Assembly (NCBI GenBank): GCA_963969495.1
Contig: OZ018324.1
Span: forward strand, 51,330,861-51,394,860
Direction: 5' to 3'
Length of the DNA stretch: 64,000 nucleotides
Origin: Ceratothoa steindachneri
Taxonomy: Eukaryota; Arthropoda; Malacostraca; Isopoda; Cymothoidae
The notes below the pieces were generated by a model. It had not been told where the DNA came from and searched no databases. It saw only the letters and a list, made by a program, of their open reading frames with translations. The position numbers were made by a program, and so were the translations under genes. Below, in pieces: positions 21,545 through 32,879 of this stretch. Each line of letters begins with the position of its first letter. Position 1 is the first letter of the stretch.

Positions 21545-22065
21545 AATCATGAGATTTATGACGAATAAAATTTTCAAGATACAAAAGGCATTCTTCGGCT
21601 TTTTCAAGTGCTTGAAGTAGTTTTCAGATCTGATTACACATGAAAACAATTTTCTTTGCTTTTATCACACGAGAAGGGAGCTTTACCGAGTCATTATTGT
21701 CAGATTCACTGTCAGGAGTCGTTTCGTCTTTAATTATTTCATCTTCATTTAAAGTTCCTGATGTGACAGGTTATATTCTTCTTTGCGGTCAATGTAACGG
21801 AGAAGATTCTACAGTACGTGCTTTCTGTCTTAAAATTTGGGATAACTTCTGTGCGCTGTTGGATGTGATTGGGGATAAAAACAAGCTTTACAGAACGCAA
21901 ATCAGCAATGTGTGGATATGCAGGGCAGTTGTGAATGATGAGAGCAATTTTGCGGTTCTTTTTATGACACTCATCATCTTGGAAACCTATACTTCAAGAT
22001 CTCCGACATCATCCAAGTTATTCTATTTGCTTTATATAAAGTTAGGAAGGTTCAACCCTTTGTAA
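21545..22065 (-). pseudogene. pogo/Tigger-type transposase, C-terminal fragment
   Basis: On -, around 21970-21870, the frame reads NRKIALIIHNCPAYPHIADL then RSVKLVFIPN, matching the DDE_1 domain of pogo/Tigger transposases. There the L-x-x-D-N-C-P-A motif carries a catalytic Asp; here it is His. The remainder reads through an acidic stretch and ends with LLQALEKAEECLLYLENFIR, like the C-terminal helices of Tigger proteins. Frames change at least twice. Confidence 0.7.
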
Positions 22066-22073
22066 AATATAAA

Positions 22074-22145
22074 ACATCTAGGCTTAGTCCAAGCTTATCC
22101 GTTCCTGTCATCTAGGCTTAGTTGAAGCTTATCCGTTCCTGTCAT
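22074..22145. repeat. Two-unit tandem repeat (~32 bp)
   Basis: CATCTAGGCTTAGTCCAAGC and CATCTAGGCTTAGTTGAAGC each continue into TTATCCGTTCCTGT, back to back. Confidence 0.9.
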
Positions 22146-22500
22146 GTATGCAAATACAAGGTTGAATCCTAATCACTAATCACTTGAGCTCCTCATTTTT
22201 AGAAATTTCAATACGTCTTTCAATGTAATTATAATTATTAGACTGCAGACTCCATCCTAATTGGTGTTGTGGACAATTATAATATGTTTTAAGGTCGATG
22301 CAAACTTTAAATTAAGTATATATCCAATTGTGTCACCACCTTAATCCACAAACCGTCCAAATCCGCCAACCTGAGGGAGTAATTACGCGTCCCTTATAGC
22401 CATCCGACCACTGTCCTACATTTAAAATCCCCTAATTTTCTTATTATTTTTTATTGTATACTATTGAAGTCTACAGCTGTGGCAGCGTTATTAATTTTAA
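22146..22500. other. No feature seen
   Basis: Anonymous AT-rich sequence. Confidence 0.4.
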
Positions 22501-22529
22501 CTTGTAGTTTCTTAATATTTCTCACAAGT

Positions 22530-22790
22530 TTTTAACGGGGTCTTCGAGGCGAGAAAAAACATCCGCGATTGACATTCTTTATTCCTAGACGTCTTTCGAC
22601 CGTGTTAGGCCATCTTCAGAGAATGAACAGAAATCGAATTATTCATAAATTGCTACACTATATATAGTCTTTCAATGTGATCATAAGTATTACAAAAACT
22701 GGCCAATCATGGCGCGGGAAATTTTTAAGGGCAAACTAAGCGCTACAAAAAAACATATAAAATTGTAAGTCTCAGATTGTCTGACTATTT
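22530..22790 (-). mobile_element. PLE terminal (pLTR-like) region
   Basis: GACGTCTTTCGACCGTGTTAG then GCCATCTTCAGAGA (22589-22622) is the type of sequence found at the ends of PLEs, where the complement encodes a hammerhead motif. The following 150 bp (a TATATATAG run, GGCCAATCATGGCGCG) looks like the outer part of such a terminal repeat. No coding part is attached; LINE B begins soon after. Confidence 0.45.
22591..22620 (-). ncRNA. Hammerhead-ribozyme-like core
   Basis: On - the order is CTGAAGA, then a four-pair stem II (GGCC with GGTC, loop TAACAC), then GAAA and GACGTC. This matches the hammerhead core CUGANGA-stem II-GAAA, except for one extra U before stem II. PLEs are known to carry hammerhead motifs. 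I have not found the matching stem I and cleavage site, so activity is doubtful. Confidence 0.4.
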
Positions 22791-22868
22791 TTTCTCATGA
22801 GCTGCTGAACTGAGACCGAAAAGGCTTTGGGACTGCTGGTTTCATCAATCTCTGCTACCGAGTGGCGG

Positions 22869-23063
22869 ACTGATTGGAGATACCTTGTGTTTCTGTAGAT
22901 TTTGGCTGGGAGTTTCCAGGCTCAGGCGTACTGATTGGAGATATATCATGTTTCTACCTGGTTTGTGGGAGAGACATCGACCGGATACCGTCTTCTTGCT
23001 AGCCTTCCTCCTGGGACTTGGACAGGTGGTCGCCGGACTGATTAGAGATACCTCCTGTTTCTG
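22869..23063 (+). repeat. Three direct repeats in the LINE B 5' region
   Basis: ACTGATTGGAGATACC-like blocks followed by TGTTTCTG occur at 22869, 22930 and 23037. The spacing is uneven (61 and 107 bp). They may be internal promoter elements. Confidence 0.7.
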
Positions 23064-23206
23064 TCTCGCCTGTAGGGAAAGTCGGTAATACTTTACGAAA
23101 CGGAGTGTGGTACTCCACCCTCCCCCTAACACCAATGAAAAGACGTCCCTGCAATGAACGGAACGGGGGAGTCTCTGGACTTTCAGGTCCCACTGCGACT
23201 AGTCGG

Positions 23207-24180
23207 GAATGAAAAACACGACAAAGCTAAGGTATTTGACACTATCTTCGGAAAACTGGGCATCGGACTCAAAAGACTAATTGAGGCCACCAGATGATAC
23301 ACCGCGATTTGCCACACAGAGACGGACCTGGTGAAGCTGACTTCAACAACCAGCATAAAAGAACTAGGCAATATAGGACTAGAGCCCAAACCTTCCCCAG
23401 CCCTAGCGGCAAGAAAGGCTATCGTATGCAGGCGAGTTTACCCATTGGTAGGGGAAAGATCATTCGAAGACATCAAACAAGAAATAGAGAGAAATCAAGA
23501 ATGGGCAGAGTTGACCCAAGTGGTCAAATTTCGGAACCTCACACACGTGTTTAAAATCGTGTTCAGAGAAATGGAGATGGCGGCCAAGGCGAAGGAAGTA
23601 GGACTGAAGCTATTCTCCATGATAATCTCCCCAGAGCAGAATGAAAGAAAGAGATTCTTCGAGCTGCTAACTTGCTTCTCCTGCTACAAGGTCGAAGAAC
23701 ACCCTACTAGTGCCTGAGTAGGCAAGGAGAACGGTAAGATCTGCTCCGAGTATGTACAAACAGGCCACTACTGGATGCACTGCGTTAACGAAACTGGGAT
23801 GTGCATTAACTGCGCTGGTCCCCATCGTACTTTGAGCATGCAGCCCTAGTAAGGAAGGAACAACTAAGAAAGAAGAGAGTAGCGGCTGACAGGCCGAACA
23901 TCTCTTACGAAACAGCCGCCAAGATCCCACCACAAACAAACACAACGCCGGCACAACCCCAAATAGTCCTACAGCTCACCGATGCGATCCTTCCTAAAAT
24001 GCTAGCATGCATTCTTCATGCGCATGTGATGAACCTAGGCTGCCGGGTTCATTTAATACCAAGATGAACAAGATGCTGGCTGCAAGTGGCTTTGAATCTA
24101 TCACCTTCCGGGACAACTCACACTCAGACAAAGTTCTCTCGGCAACATGCAACAAGGGAGCACAAGCATAACTAGTCAAG
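23207..24180 (+). pseudogene. LINE B ORF1 (RRM-like plus zinc knuckles)
   Basis: Frames from 23220 read VFDTIFGKLGIGLKRLIEAT, then IKELGNIGLEPKPSPALAAR and a long segment to LLTCFSCY (23331-23690). The C-terminal part carries CCHC-type knuckles across a stop: CFSCY with H and C residues, then CSEYVQTGHYWMHC (first zinc-binding positions partly replaced) and CINCAGPHRTL near 23810. Beyond this an Ala/Lys-rich region leads to LACILHAHVMNL, shared with LINE A ORF1. It is an RNA-binding chaperone-type protein, broken by at least three frame changes. Confidence 0.72.
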
Positions 24181-24649
24181 TCAACAAAAGAAGCAAAAAC
24201 CCACGAGAATGTACCTGCAGCGACTGGACATGGGCCTGCAGCCAACCAAACACAGCTGCCTGCCTCACCCAGATAGAATAAGAACAAAAAGAGAAACAAA
24301 AAAGAAACAAAAACCAAGAAGGGGAAACAGAACGACTACCACAACAGGAAGAACACGAGCTCGACGGAAGGGATATCAAACTCACCATCGCCTTTAACAA
24401 AAAATACCACTCAACAAAGAGAGATGATATCCATTGAGGAAGTGGCCTGAGGAGTCAAAAGAGGCTACATCAAGTGGTGCTATGACTCACCCGAAGAGGA
24501 ATAATAGGTCAAGACAGCCCTAATAAAATGCAAAGTAAGGCTCTACGACGATAACTTCAAACTATACGAGGCATCCTTCTTCAAAAAGCTACGATCAGGC
24601 AAACACAACAACTAAAAGTACTCAAGCAGCTCAGATACACACGATGATA

Positions 24650-25215
24650 GATGAATAAACACCAGCTGTACAACGTCTACCGAGAACTGGATCCGGACAT
24701 TCTTCCGTTATCATAAACTGGAATCAGGGACGACGACAAGCAGAAGATCTTCAGATACAACTTTCTCTAAAGGAACATCAGAGGAGAGAGGTTTAATGGA
24801 ACTATAATAGTGGTCAAGAAAGATCTGCAGTACAGACCAGGGAATCCAATGGACGAATCGTTTTTATCGATCATACTGAGGTGCTCTCTGGGTGACATCG
24901 AATTCGGGGCTGGCTACCAACCTCCCTGCCGTTCATACTTGCCCTACCACGATATGTATACCCTTTTCAAGAAATAACACCCAGTGTTGTTCACCGGGGA
25001 CCTGAACGCCAGGAACAAAGCAGCGAGCTATGCAAGGACAAACGCAAGAAGCAAGAATCTTGACCTTTTGCTAGGAAGGAATATCGCTGAGCGCATCGGG
25101 CCGGACTTCCCTTAATTCTTGTATCCAGGGTAGGCCACTAAGCCTGATGTATTCTCACGAATCCCGGCTTTCCCTTTTACCAGCTCGTCAGTCCAGGACT
25201 GCTGACACTTAGCGA
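24650..25215 (+). pseudogene. LINE B endonuclease domain, heavily degraded
   Basis: Fragments in mixed frames: an Asp/Asn block (GDLNARNKA) near 25000, IAERIGPDFP near 25085, KPDVFSR near 25143, and LSDHIPMLITI at about 25210, the terminal S-D-H motif of APE endonucleases. The N-terminal half is unreadable. Its position between ORF1 and RT supports the call. Confidence 0.6.
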
Positions 25216-25319
25216 TCACATACCCATGTTGATCACAATAGCAGCTGCTCCTATTCCAGTTCCTGTTGCTCCAAGGAAAGACTTCTCAAAGGCCAATTGG
25301 GAAGCATAGAGGAGGGTAT

Positions 25320-27110
25320 TCTATTTGGTCCTCTCTGACCTGAATGGTGCATCCGAGGTAGACATCGACGATGAGCTTACTGTTATTAATGCCTGCATTT
25401 CAAACGAAAACGCGATAGCTATCCTGACAACCTCTCACAAAATCACACTACCAACAACCTCTACACAAGAGAGAGTGGTGCTCCAACAGCGATATGCTGA
25501 TGTTTACAACTGTATCCTCGACATGGGCTACACCAGGTCCATGGATTTCCGACTCGTTCAACACCTCAGGGGACAGATGAACACCACACTGGCACACGAA
25601 CTAAGGTAGAAGTGGGACCGTCTAATTGAAAATTCAGACAGTGACAGGAATCCGAAATCAATTGGAGCAACAGTCAACAGACTAAAGGGGAACTCCCGTT
25701 TAATGGCCCAACTGCAATTTCGCACGAAGGTACCGTGGAGACCACTTCCAGAGAGAATGAGAGGGTGTTCCGTGGAGTCTGGAAAAACGTTTTCAAAATC
25801 CAAGATGAAGAGGAGGAAAACTTTGATCTAGGCTTCGAGGATCAGGTTCTCGAGTACATGGAGATGAGAGAGGGCAGGTTCGACCCTTATGGAACCTCGT
25901 ACCTCCACCGTCTACATGAAAACTCGCAAGAGGAGAACCCCATCACCAGTGCGGAATTGTTAGAAGCAATCGCTTCATTTAAGCCTAAAGCCCCAGGCCT
26001 CAGCCAAATCACCATCAGGCACCTAAAGGAGGCACCTGAAAGATTTCAGACTAGGCTGTCGAACCTGCTCAATTCGTCCCTAGCAATGGGATATTTCCTA
26101 GATGGCCTGAAAACCTCCAAAATGATTTTCATCCCTAAGCCTGGGAAACCAGCGAACCAGGTCATGAATTTCAGACCTGGAGACCATTGGGAAGGTGCTT
26201 GAGAAAATTCTCAACAACAGACTATCAAAACACTTGTCTGAGCACTCTCTGTTGAGCGAGGAATAGCACGGATTCAGAAGACACCGAAGCACGAAAACAG
26301 CCATAGCCCACATGCTTCAACACGCAGCAGGAGGGCGGGCTAAGGGGTGCTGGATCGATGTCGTTTGCAGAGACGTAAAGAAGGCCTTCGGCAAAGTTTG
26401 GATCGACGTCCTGAAGTACAAAATTTCGCGACTAAGACTCACCTCCCACTTCGAAAAGATGTTCTGTATCTACTTGCCTAACAAGCAAGCTGTCATTGCC
26501 TTCGAGAAATATACAGGGGAACCTTTCGAGCTCCTGTCCGGCGTCCCTCAGGGAGGATGCCTCAGCCCCACTCTCTACACTATCTTTACGAGAGACGTCC
26601 CCCAACCAACTGATGTAAGAACTCTCAACATCCAATGTGCGGATGATATTACCCAAGTTGTGGTTAAGAGAATAATTCTGCGAGGATGATGGTCAGAGCC
26701 ACGACAGCAGAAGCTGAAAGAATCTTTAGGTTCAAGAAACGCTGAAAAATACAAACCAACGTATCAAAGTTCCCAGCAACCGCAATATGGAGACGTCATT
26801 CCGTCCCTTTCAATCTAGAAAACTCTGAAATTGACTACTCACCGCACGTGTCAGTCCTCGGCTACAAACTTGCCAGTACTGTCATGAACAGACACGTCAA
26901 CTTCAAGATTGGATACGCCAACACTGAACTCGACAAACTCCTCCGATTCAGAAACCTCAGCACAACCAATAAAAAGAGGTTGTACACCAGTCTAGGCAGA
27001 TCGAAAATAGTGTACCCTGCTATTCCGCTTAACGCAGCGTCAAGGAGAAATATGACAAAACTCCAGAGAGTGCAAAATCGAGGCCTACGGTTTATTAACC
27101 AACGCTAAGT
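25320..27110 (+). pseudogene. LINE B reverse transcriptase
   Basis: RT fingers at 25930-26200: ITSAELLEAIASFKPKAPGL, then SLAMGYFLDGLKTSKMIFI. After a frameshift: ETIGKVLEKILNNRLSKHL and HGFRRHRSTKTA. Motif A is VCRDVKKAFGKVWIDV; motif B is LSGVPQGGCLSPTLYTIF; motif C, CADDITQVV, keeps both Asp residues (CADD). The thumb continues in a third frame (VLGYKLASTVMNRHVNFKIG) and ends with MTKLQRVQNRGLRFI near 27090. This is the best-preserved RT core among the Jockey-like copies here, but at least four frame breaks exclude activity. Confidence 0.85.
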
Positions 27111-27244
27111 GGTATGAGTATCGGACCTCGAGGACCCTCCATGAAGAAACAGGTTTGGACCACTAAAGACAGTCTCTCTATGAAGAGTGTAGCCGCTCTG
27201 GACCCAGAGGGAAGTGCATCAGAACAACGGAACCTGTATCAAAG

Positions 27245-27560
27245 TACAACTAAAAGGAAATAAAAAAATGCGAAATAATAAGAGAGAGTAAAAAAATAAC
27301 AAAAAAGGATCCCAAAATAGGAAAAATTAGTATGTCAATAACAAATACAAAATAATAAAAAAGATCCCGCAGTTGGACAACATTAACAAATACGAAAAAA
27401 TAAACAAAATAATAAATGGAGATGGCCCGTTCACCGGGTACCCACACACATAGATATCTGACTACCACTTCCTTCCTTTTCTCACTATTACCCTCCACCC
27501 TCTTCCAAACTTCTGTCCCTCTTATTCTATCTTTCTCTTTCAAGTTTCAAGTCTCACTAT
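27245..27560 (+). other. LINE B 3' region, A-rich
   Basis: A-rich sequence with AAAAAAGGATCCC and AAAAAAGATCCC repeated at about 27301 and 27357, reminiscent of the periodic motif of LINE A but different in sequence. No clear poly(A) end was found. Confidence 0.5.
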
Positions 27561-27619
27561 ATGTCACTCCGATCTAGTTCTCTGGCAAAGGAGGAAAAGA
27601 AAAATGATATTTAAAAACG

Positions 27620-28125
27620 TACTTCTTTTAACGGCTGTCAACTCGGAGACGCCGAAATGTCGGGAGTATGGTTTCCTGCTGAAGTTGCACGTTAATTGCC
27701 GGTTTCTTCATTTGAATAATGACGGCTTCGACCATCCACAATTTTCTGCGGTTTGGGAGTCTTAGGATGATGTAGGTATCCTGATTCAGCTTTTCACGGG
27801 TTAGGGTAGTGCCATGAGAGTGGGCGTGTTTTTTAATCGCGCAATCTTGAAGGGCAGCTTTTAGTCGCCTTAACAGGGTTGTGGAGGTTACGGCGATGTA
27901 CTTTGAATTGCGTTGTTCACAGTCATCAACTTTGTACGAATATTCGTAAACGACATTAGTCTCCTGGAGTTCGCTCGTCGGAGGAAGACAGCTGTTCTTC
28001 ATGATGCAACTACTGGTTTTCTTGTTCTTGTAGTATATAATCAGATTTTATCCATATTAGGGTCGGTTGGGGTCACATTAAGATGAAGAATATCATTTAG
28101 AACCTTTCGTCTTCACGGTACCTAG
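27620..28125 (-). pseudogene. PLE GIY-YIG domain, fourth lineage
   Basis: On - from 28125: a linker (NVTPTDPNMDK), IYYKNKKTSS-like residues, then in one frame NVVYEYSYKVDDCEQRNSKY with IAVTSTTLLRRLKAALQD (YIG and Arg positions, Gly of YIG replaced by Ala) and LTREKLNQDTYI, ending ETILPTFRRLRVDS. It is related to but clearly different from PLE1/PLE2. It is followed on the 3' side by CTCCCGACATTTCGGCG, a PLE-like terminal sequence. Confidence 0.82.
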
Positions 28126-28134
28126 TGTTAATAT

Positions 28135-28984
28135 TGGTTAGTACCCCCGCAGTTCGTACTCTGGCCCATATCCAGGTAGCCTCTTGACCTCTTTTATGCT
28201 GATGTTGATGGATTCTTGTGAGTGGCTGGTGGAAACCCTCTTAAGTTTGAGATCAACAGCTGTCCAGTATGTTTTTCTTATGTTTGGCTTTGGCTTGTGT
28301 GGTGTTTTGGTGTGTGGGAAAGTGTAATTCCTTGTCAAAATGTTGCCCCTAGTATTTTTGTTGTGGGTTTATATGTAAGTCTTATGGTGGCTGGATAATG
28401 TTGGTCGGGTATGTGATCGTGTATCTGGAGGTTTTGCGCGCCATATAGCGTCATCTGTGTCCTCTGGTGATTAGTGGTTATGAGCCACGTATCCTCGTAC
28501 TCTGTCTTTTCGTTTAGTATTGTTTGTGCCCGGCGCTCAAGTGTGTCAGGGCGCACGCTGGTGCCTAGAATAGTCTCGTCGTCTGCGTACGACAGTGTGT
28601 GTGTGTGTTTGTGTATGTGCAATTTACTTCAGGGGGCGTGGAGTGTCCTTTGTATAAATTATGAAAAGTGTAATGCGATAGTAGTACGTAAGGTAGTGCG
28701 ATGGGAGCCTTCTGGTACAGAGAGGCAGCTCCGTGGGGGTTCTAACGAAGCCCCGCGTGCCACACTTTGTCGAAGGCCTTCTCGACATCCTTGCTGATAG
28801 TGAGTGTTTTTTGTCGTGCTTTTTGTATGATGTTGTGAACGATAGTGATCACCGAGCTGGTAGAGCGGCCCCTCCTGAAGCCATACTGAAAGGGAGAGAA
28901 CCAATTCCCTACCTCCAGAAAACTCTGTAGGCGGTTATTCACTATGCCTCTTGACCTCGGGTTCCGCAATGGGCTAGACCCCAA
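28135..28984 (-). pseudogene. LINE C reverse transcriptase fragment
   Basis: On - from 28984: NPRSRGIVNNRLQSFLEVGN, FQYGFRRGRSTSSVITIV, then motif A as ISKDVEKAFDKVWHAGLR. A deletion follows, then SYADDETILGTSVRPDTLER (motif C intact) and a thumb segment to TKILGATF. The homology continues in another frame to about 28200. It is a different Jockey/I-type family from A and B. Endonuclease and both ends are missing. It abuts the PLE fragment at about 28130. Confidence 0.8.
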
Positions 28985-29325
28985 CCTCCTTTCCCCGAGG
29001 CATGCAATTATGTCTTGTCAAGTGAAAGGCATAGTTGCATCGAGGCTGTGTGAAGAGTCTCATCCTCTGTGCGCGCCCATGGGCGAGAGGAGAGGGAGGG
29101 GGGTATTTAAGCCATCAGGTGATGGCGAAGATGAAGATCGACGACGGCGACTGCCCTGGTCGATGCACCTCAATGCGAGCCGTCCTGTATGGCTCTGGTG
29201 GCGGTTGCTCCTGGCTTTCATTTTTCGTTTCCTCCTGTTTCCAAGAGGAAAGATGTGTGCAGAGCAAGGCGGCTAAGTTCGATTCCGAGAAGTACCAATG
29301 ACGGATGAAAAGAAAGTTTAATTTC
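28985..29325. other. Unassigned GC-rich stretch
   Basis: Richer in GC than its neighbours, with short open frames on both strands but no recognisable protein. A 15-bp block (TAGTAGGTTTTCATA-like) is repeated just beyond, at 29349-29392. Confidence 0.4.
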
Positions 29326-29530
29326 AAGTTAATGAAAGTGGTGAAATGTGTAGTAGGTTTTCATAGGTGTTTAGTAGGTTTTCATGACGGTCATGTTCTT
29401 CCTTCTGTTTAAATATTTTACTAACTTAAGTTGGTTCCTCCGTCGTGGCTTTCAAACCTCTTAAGTAAAAGTTTGCTAGCTTGTGGGTTCTCTCTCCGTA
29501 ATTTATGTTTTTGTTTGTTATTTTAGCGTT

Positions 29531-29900
29531 GGGCATTTCGCCTCTTTTATTCAAGCTTTGCATATTCGTCTTTCCTTTATTCTTTATCTTAAATTAGTTT
29601 AAATTATAATTTTGGCACTAACCTCTGTTTATCTATGTTCTATATTGTTTTTATTATTTAGTAAAGTTTCTTATGTTTGCTGTTTTGATTATTATCTTAC
29701 TTATTTTAATTTAAAATTACATTTGGGCACTTCGCATCTTTTTATTTATGTTTTTAACTTTTGTTGTTAATTTCTATTTTATTTATAATTTAACTTGGGC
29801 ACTTCGTCTCTTTTTATTAATGATTGATTATTAACTTTTGTTGTTTGTTTATTTTATTTCATTTTGGTTTCATAATAATTTGGGCACTTTGCCTCTTTTT
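29531..29900 (-). repeat. Periodic motif in LINE A 3' region (copy 2)
   Basis: GGGCACTTCGCCTCTTTTT-type blocks (reverse complement of the copy 1 motif) at 29531, 29611, 29725, 29797 and 29882, separated by T-rich sequence. Confidence 0.85.
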
Positions 29901-29980
29901 AATTATCCTTATTGTCTCTTGTTATTTATTTTTACCATGTTTTTTTTACTAAATTATTTTGGGGATTTACATTCTTAGGT

Positions 29981-31850
29981 TTAGATCGGTCTTATTTCTT
30001 CTCTCGCACAGTTTCTTCCGCTGGGAAACAGTGCTGTTCTTTCTACTTTGTGTTGTCTGCGTTGAGGTATGTTGATATTAGTGTTGATATTCGGGAGTAT
30101 TTCTTCCTTCACCTTATCCCATGTCTTTCTCCTTAGCCTGGGGATCTCCATATTAATTGGCTTAAGTCCCACTCTTTCGTATAGGACTGTCTGCCTAATA
30201 CGATCGATCCTTCTTGCGCCGTCAATAAGCAGTGTGGCATTATTTTGCACCCTCTGCATCGTCCTGTGAGAGGTACTACTTGCCATCTGCGTGACCACTG
30301 GTGGGTACACCAGGACATATCGTACAAAGGCAGTGTAAAGTTTCTTTTTGTTCGGCACATTTAGGCTTCGGAATCTGCAAAGTTTCTTCGGCTCTATTTT
30401 GGCTAGGGAAACTGTTGTTTATGTGGGCCTTATATCTTGTTTTGGAAAGAGGTAAGCTCAGGACCATTCCCTTGTTAGAGTGCTGATAAATTCTAACATT
30501 AACGAAGACGTCATCTATTTTCCGGCGGTTCATTGGAATTATCTAGAATTTCTGGCAGTTAGTCTTGATTTTCCACCATTTTTCATAACGGTTGATGTTG
30601 TCAATCCCGGCAGCTGTCACCCTTGCTTGAACTCCAGCGTTGCTGATGGGAATCGGAACGATTTGTGTGATGACATCTGCAAACTGCAGATACATCGTAT
30701 CGTCTCTCACTGGAGCAGGGACATCTATTATGTACACGAGGTACAGAAACGGACTCAGAGAGCCGCCTTGTGGAATTCCTGCCTCGAGTTCAAACTCGGG
30801 TCCTTTGTAGCCATCGATCGCGATTTGGGACTTATCTCCATGAAATAGTCACAAAAGGACCCTTTCCAGGATTGGGTTTAGCTGGAGGTTGAGGATCCTG
30901 AATTGTAACCCTCTCAGACAAACTTTGTCAAAGGCCTTCTTTACATCCCGCAGCACCACGTCTACGTATTTTCGCTCGGCTTTGCTGCATGCGAGTTTTT
31001 TCGTTAGGAGGGCGAGGACGGTCTCCGTTCCTCGTCTCCTACGGAACCCGTGCTGCTGAGGCTTGTGAGCTCCTCGCTGGGCTAGTTGTTTTTGAAGCCT
31101 ATCAGCCAGGAGCTTCTCGTAGACATTTGCAACGAATTCTAGCAGGCAGATTGACCTGTAATTCACCAGTTGATCAGAGGGTTTTACTCCCTTAGGTATG
31201 ATGATTATTTTAGCAATCTTTAAACCATCATGGTAGTAACCCGTGTTCAGGGAAGCATTATAAATATTTGTGATTTCCGGAATGATGTGCTATGGGTCAT
31301 TTATCAAGTTGATTTTTGTTATACCCGTCCAGCCTGGTGCCCTTTATTCAAAGGATCTTACAGTGACCATAACCTTCTCTGGTGTTATGGGACGGCCATG
31401 GCCCGCCAACTCCATGCCTTCGTCTACTTGATGTTGTGGGTGCGTGCGGTGTATAATCTGATTCAGATCTTCGATTAGTTGGCCTTCGAATTCCTGGTCA
31501 AACTCTTAATTGTCTTCTTGGATGATACTGAAGACAATTTTCTTATAATTCCTAAATCTTTCTTCTAGAACCGCCGGGTCTTCTATATAATTTCCGTTCT
31601 CTTTTATTCGAGCCTTCGTTTTTTGAGTTAGTGCTTTTAGTTTCTTGATTTGACGCCATAATTTCGCCGGGTTCAGCTTGCTATCGGTTTTGGCAATCAG
31701 TTTTTTCCAGATTTCCTCTTGTTGGATGTTGATAACCTCTTTTACCTCGGTGATTAAGCGCCGAAGAAGCGAGCTTCTTTCCCGGTTAGGACCTTCCTGT
31801 CTTATCTCTTCGTACATTTTCGTGTGAACACGAGCAATTTCCCTCATCTC
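29981..31850 (-). pseudogene. LINE A reverse transcriptase (copy 2)
   Basis: On - from 31850: linker, then RT fingers NYRSICLLEFVANVYEK with LLADRLQKQLAQ, HGFRRRRGTETVLALLTKK, motif A (VVLRDVKKAFDKVCLRGLQF), motif B (GIPQGGSLSPFLYLVYII at about 30770) and motif C (LQFADVITQIV, second Asp replaced by Val). The C-terminal region has MQRVQNNATLLI, LYERVGLKPINMEIPRLRRK and TWDKVKEEI. It is split among at least five frame segments. Confidence 0.87.
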
Positions 31851-32189
31851 CTCTGTCCATTTGGGTTGAGGAGGGGTTTTGTACCCAGCCTTGGGTACGC
31901 ACTCGAGGTCTGCGTCTAGAATTGACGTAGTTATCCTTTACATTTCTTCGTCTATTCCAAGGTTGCGTCGCTTAGATCAGCTGGGGCGTATTGCTGAGTT
32001 GTCTCTTGTAACGTTCCCAGTTGGCCAAGGCGTAGTTTTTGCGAAAAGAGACTGGAAGCTGGATCGGCGCGAGTAATATTGTGGTGAGGATCGCTATGTG
32101 ATCACTGGGGACTGTTGGGCCCGCTCTCTGTGGTAGTCGAAGGAGAAGCCTTCACTTGTTAAGATTATGTTAGGTTTGGTAGCTGATGT

Positions 32190-32630
32190 GGAAGTGATTT
32201 AGGTCGGAAAATCCGGCCCTATTCTTTGGATGTTTTTTATTCCCATGATCAATTCCAAGTTTCGGCATCTGGCATTGAAGTCGCTCCCTAAGATTGCCAT
32301 TCTGCGGTGTACAAACAGTGTGTAGAATTTATTTATTGGGAGATAGGCTCGACGAGGGGGTTGATAGACTGCTGGTATCACGAGGTTTCCTACCAAAGTG
32401 TAGAGTTCAACCGCCACAAAGGATTCGTCCAGTTATGGTAGATGTTTGAACGAGAAGTTCCCCTTGACAGCTATTGCAGCACCATCAAACCTTTCCTGAG
32501 AGTGAATCTTCATGACCACCCTCTAGACCGGTATTTTAATTTGACCAGATGTAGTACTTTCCCCTTCCATCCGTCTACGTTGAGTGTCAGGATCCATATT
32601 CTGTTACTTACTCTTTTCATATTGTCTTTT
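32190..32630 (-). pseudogene. LINE A endonuclease (copy 2), with internal deletion
   Basis: On - from about 32625: IWILTLNVDGWKGK (the N-terminal Asn block), then a deletion that removes the catalytic Glu region. The frame 32417-32199 has AVELYTLVGNLVIPAVYQPP, FVHRRMAILGSDFNARC (Gly-Gly-Asp reads Gly-Ser-Asp) and MGIKNIQRIGPDFPT. It is collinear with copy 1 at 9012-9653. Confidence 0.82.
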
Positions 32631-32879
32631 TAATGTTTCTGTGTTATGTTTTTCTTTTTCCCGTTTCTTTTTTTCCTGAACACGGCGTTAGAAATCTGCT
32701 CGCAAGTGTTGTGATGTAGAGCCACGTTTTGGCGGAGCAAAGCTTGTTCTACTATTTCAGTGTCGATTTCGGCATCGTATTCTCATTTAAAGACTTTTGA
32801 TTTAATGCCATGGAATATTTTCTCGGTTCTATCTCTTCGAGAAAGGGAAACTGTTCGCATGCGTATATTGTGAGATTGA

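Larger units (their letters stand above)
22840..27560 (+). mobile_element. Jockey-like non-LTR retrotransposon, family B
   Basis: 5' region with repeated blocks, ORF1, endonuclease, RT and an A-rich 3' region lie in order on +. ORF1 architecture (RRM-like domain and CCHC knuckles) and RT style are shared with family A, but nucleotide similarity is low, so it is a separate family. Fragments of the B type also lie at 61210-64000 on -. Frameshifts are frequent. Confidence 0.85.

Noticed and set aside
21640..22065. 141-codon + frame as a gene
   Set aside because: The minus strand over the same region matches a pogo/Tigger transposase; the + frame is its shadow.
28590..28620. GT-rich run as a recombination or Z-DNA signal
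   Set aside because: It is short and lies within the LINE C RT coding sequence (His/Thr codons on -).
29035..29301. Cys-rich + frame as a secreted peptide
   Set aside because: Two overlapping frames of similar length exist here, no convincing signal peptide, and no family pattern.
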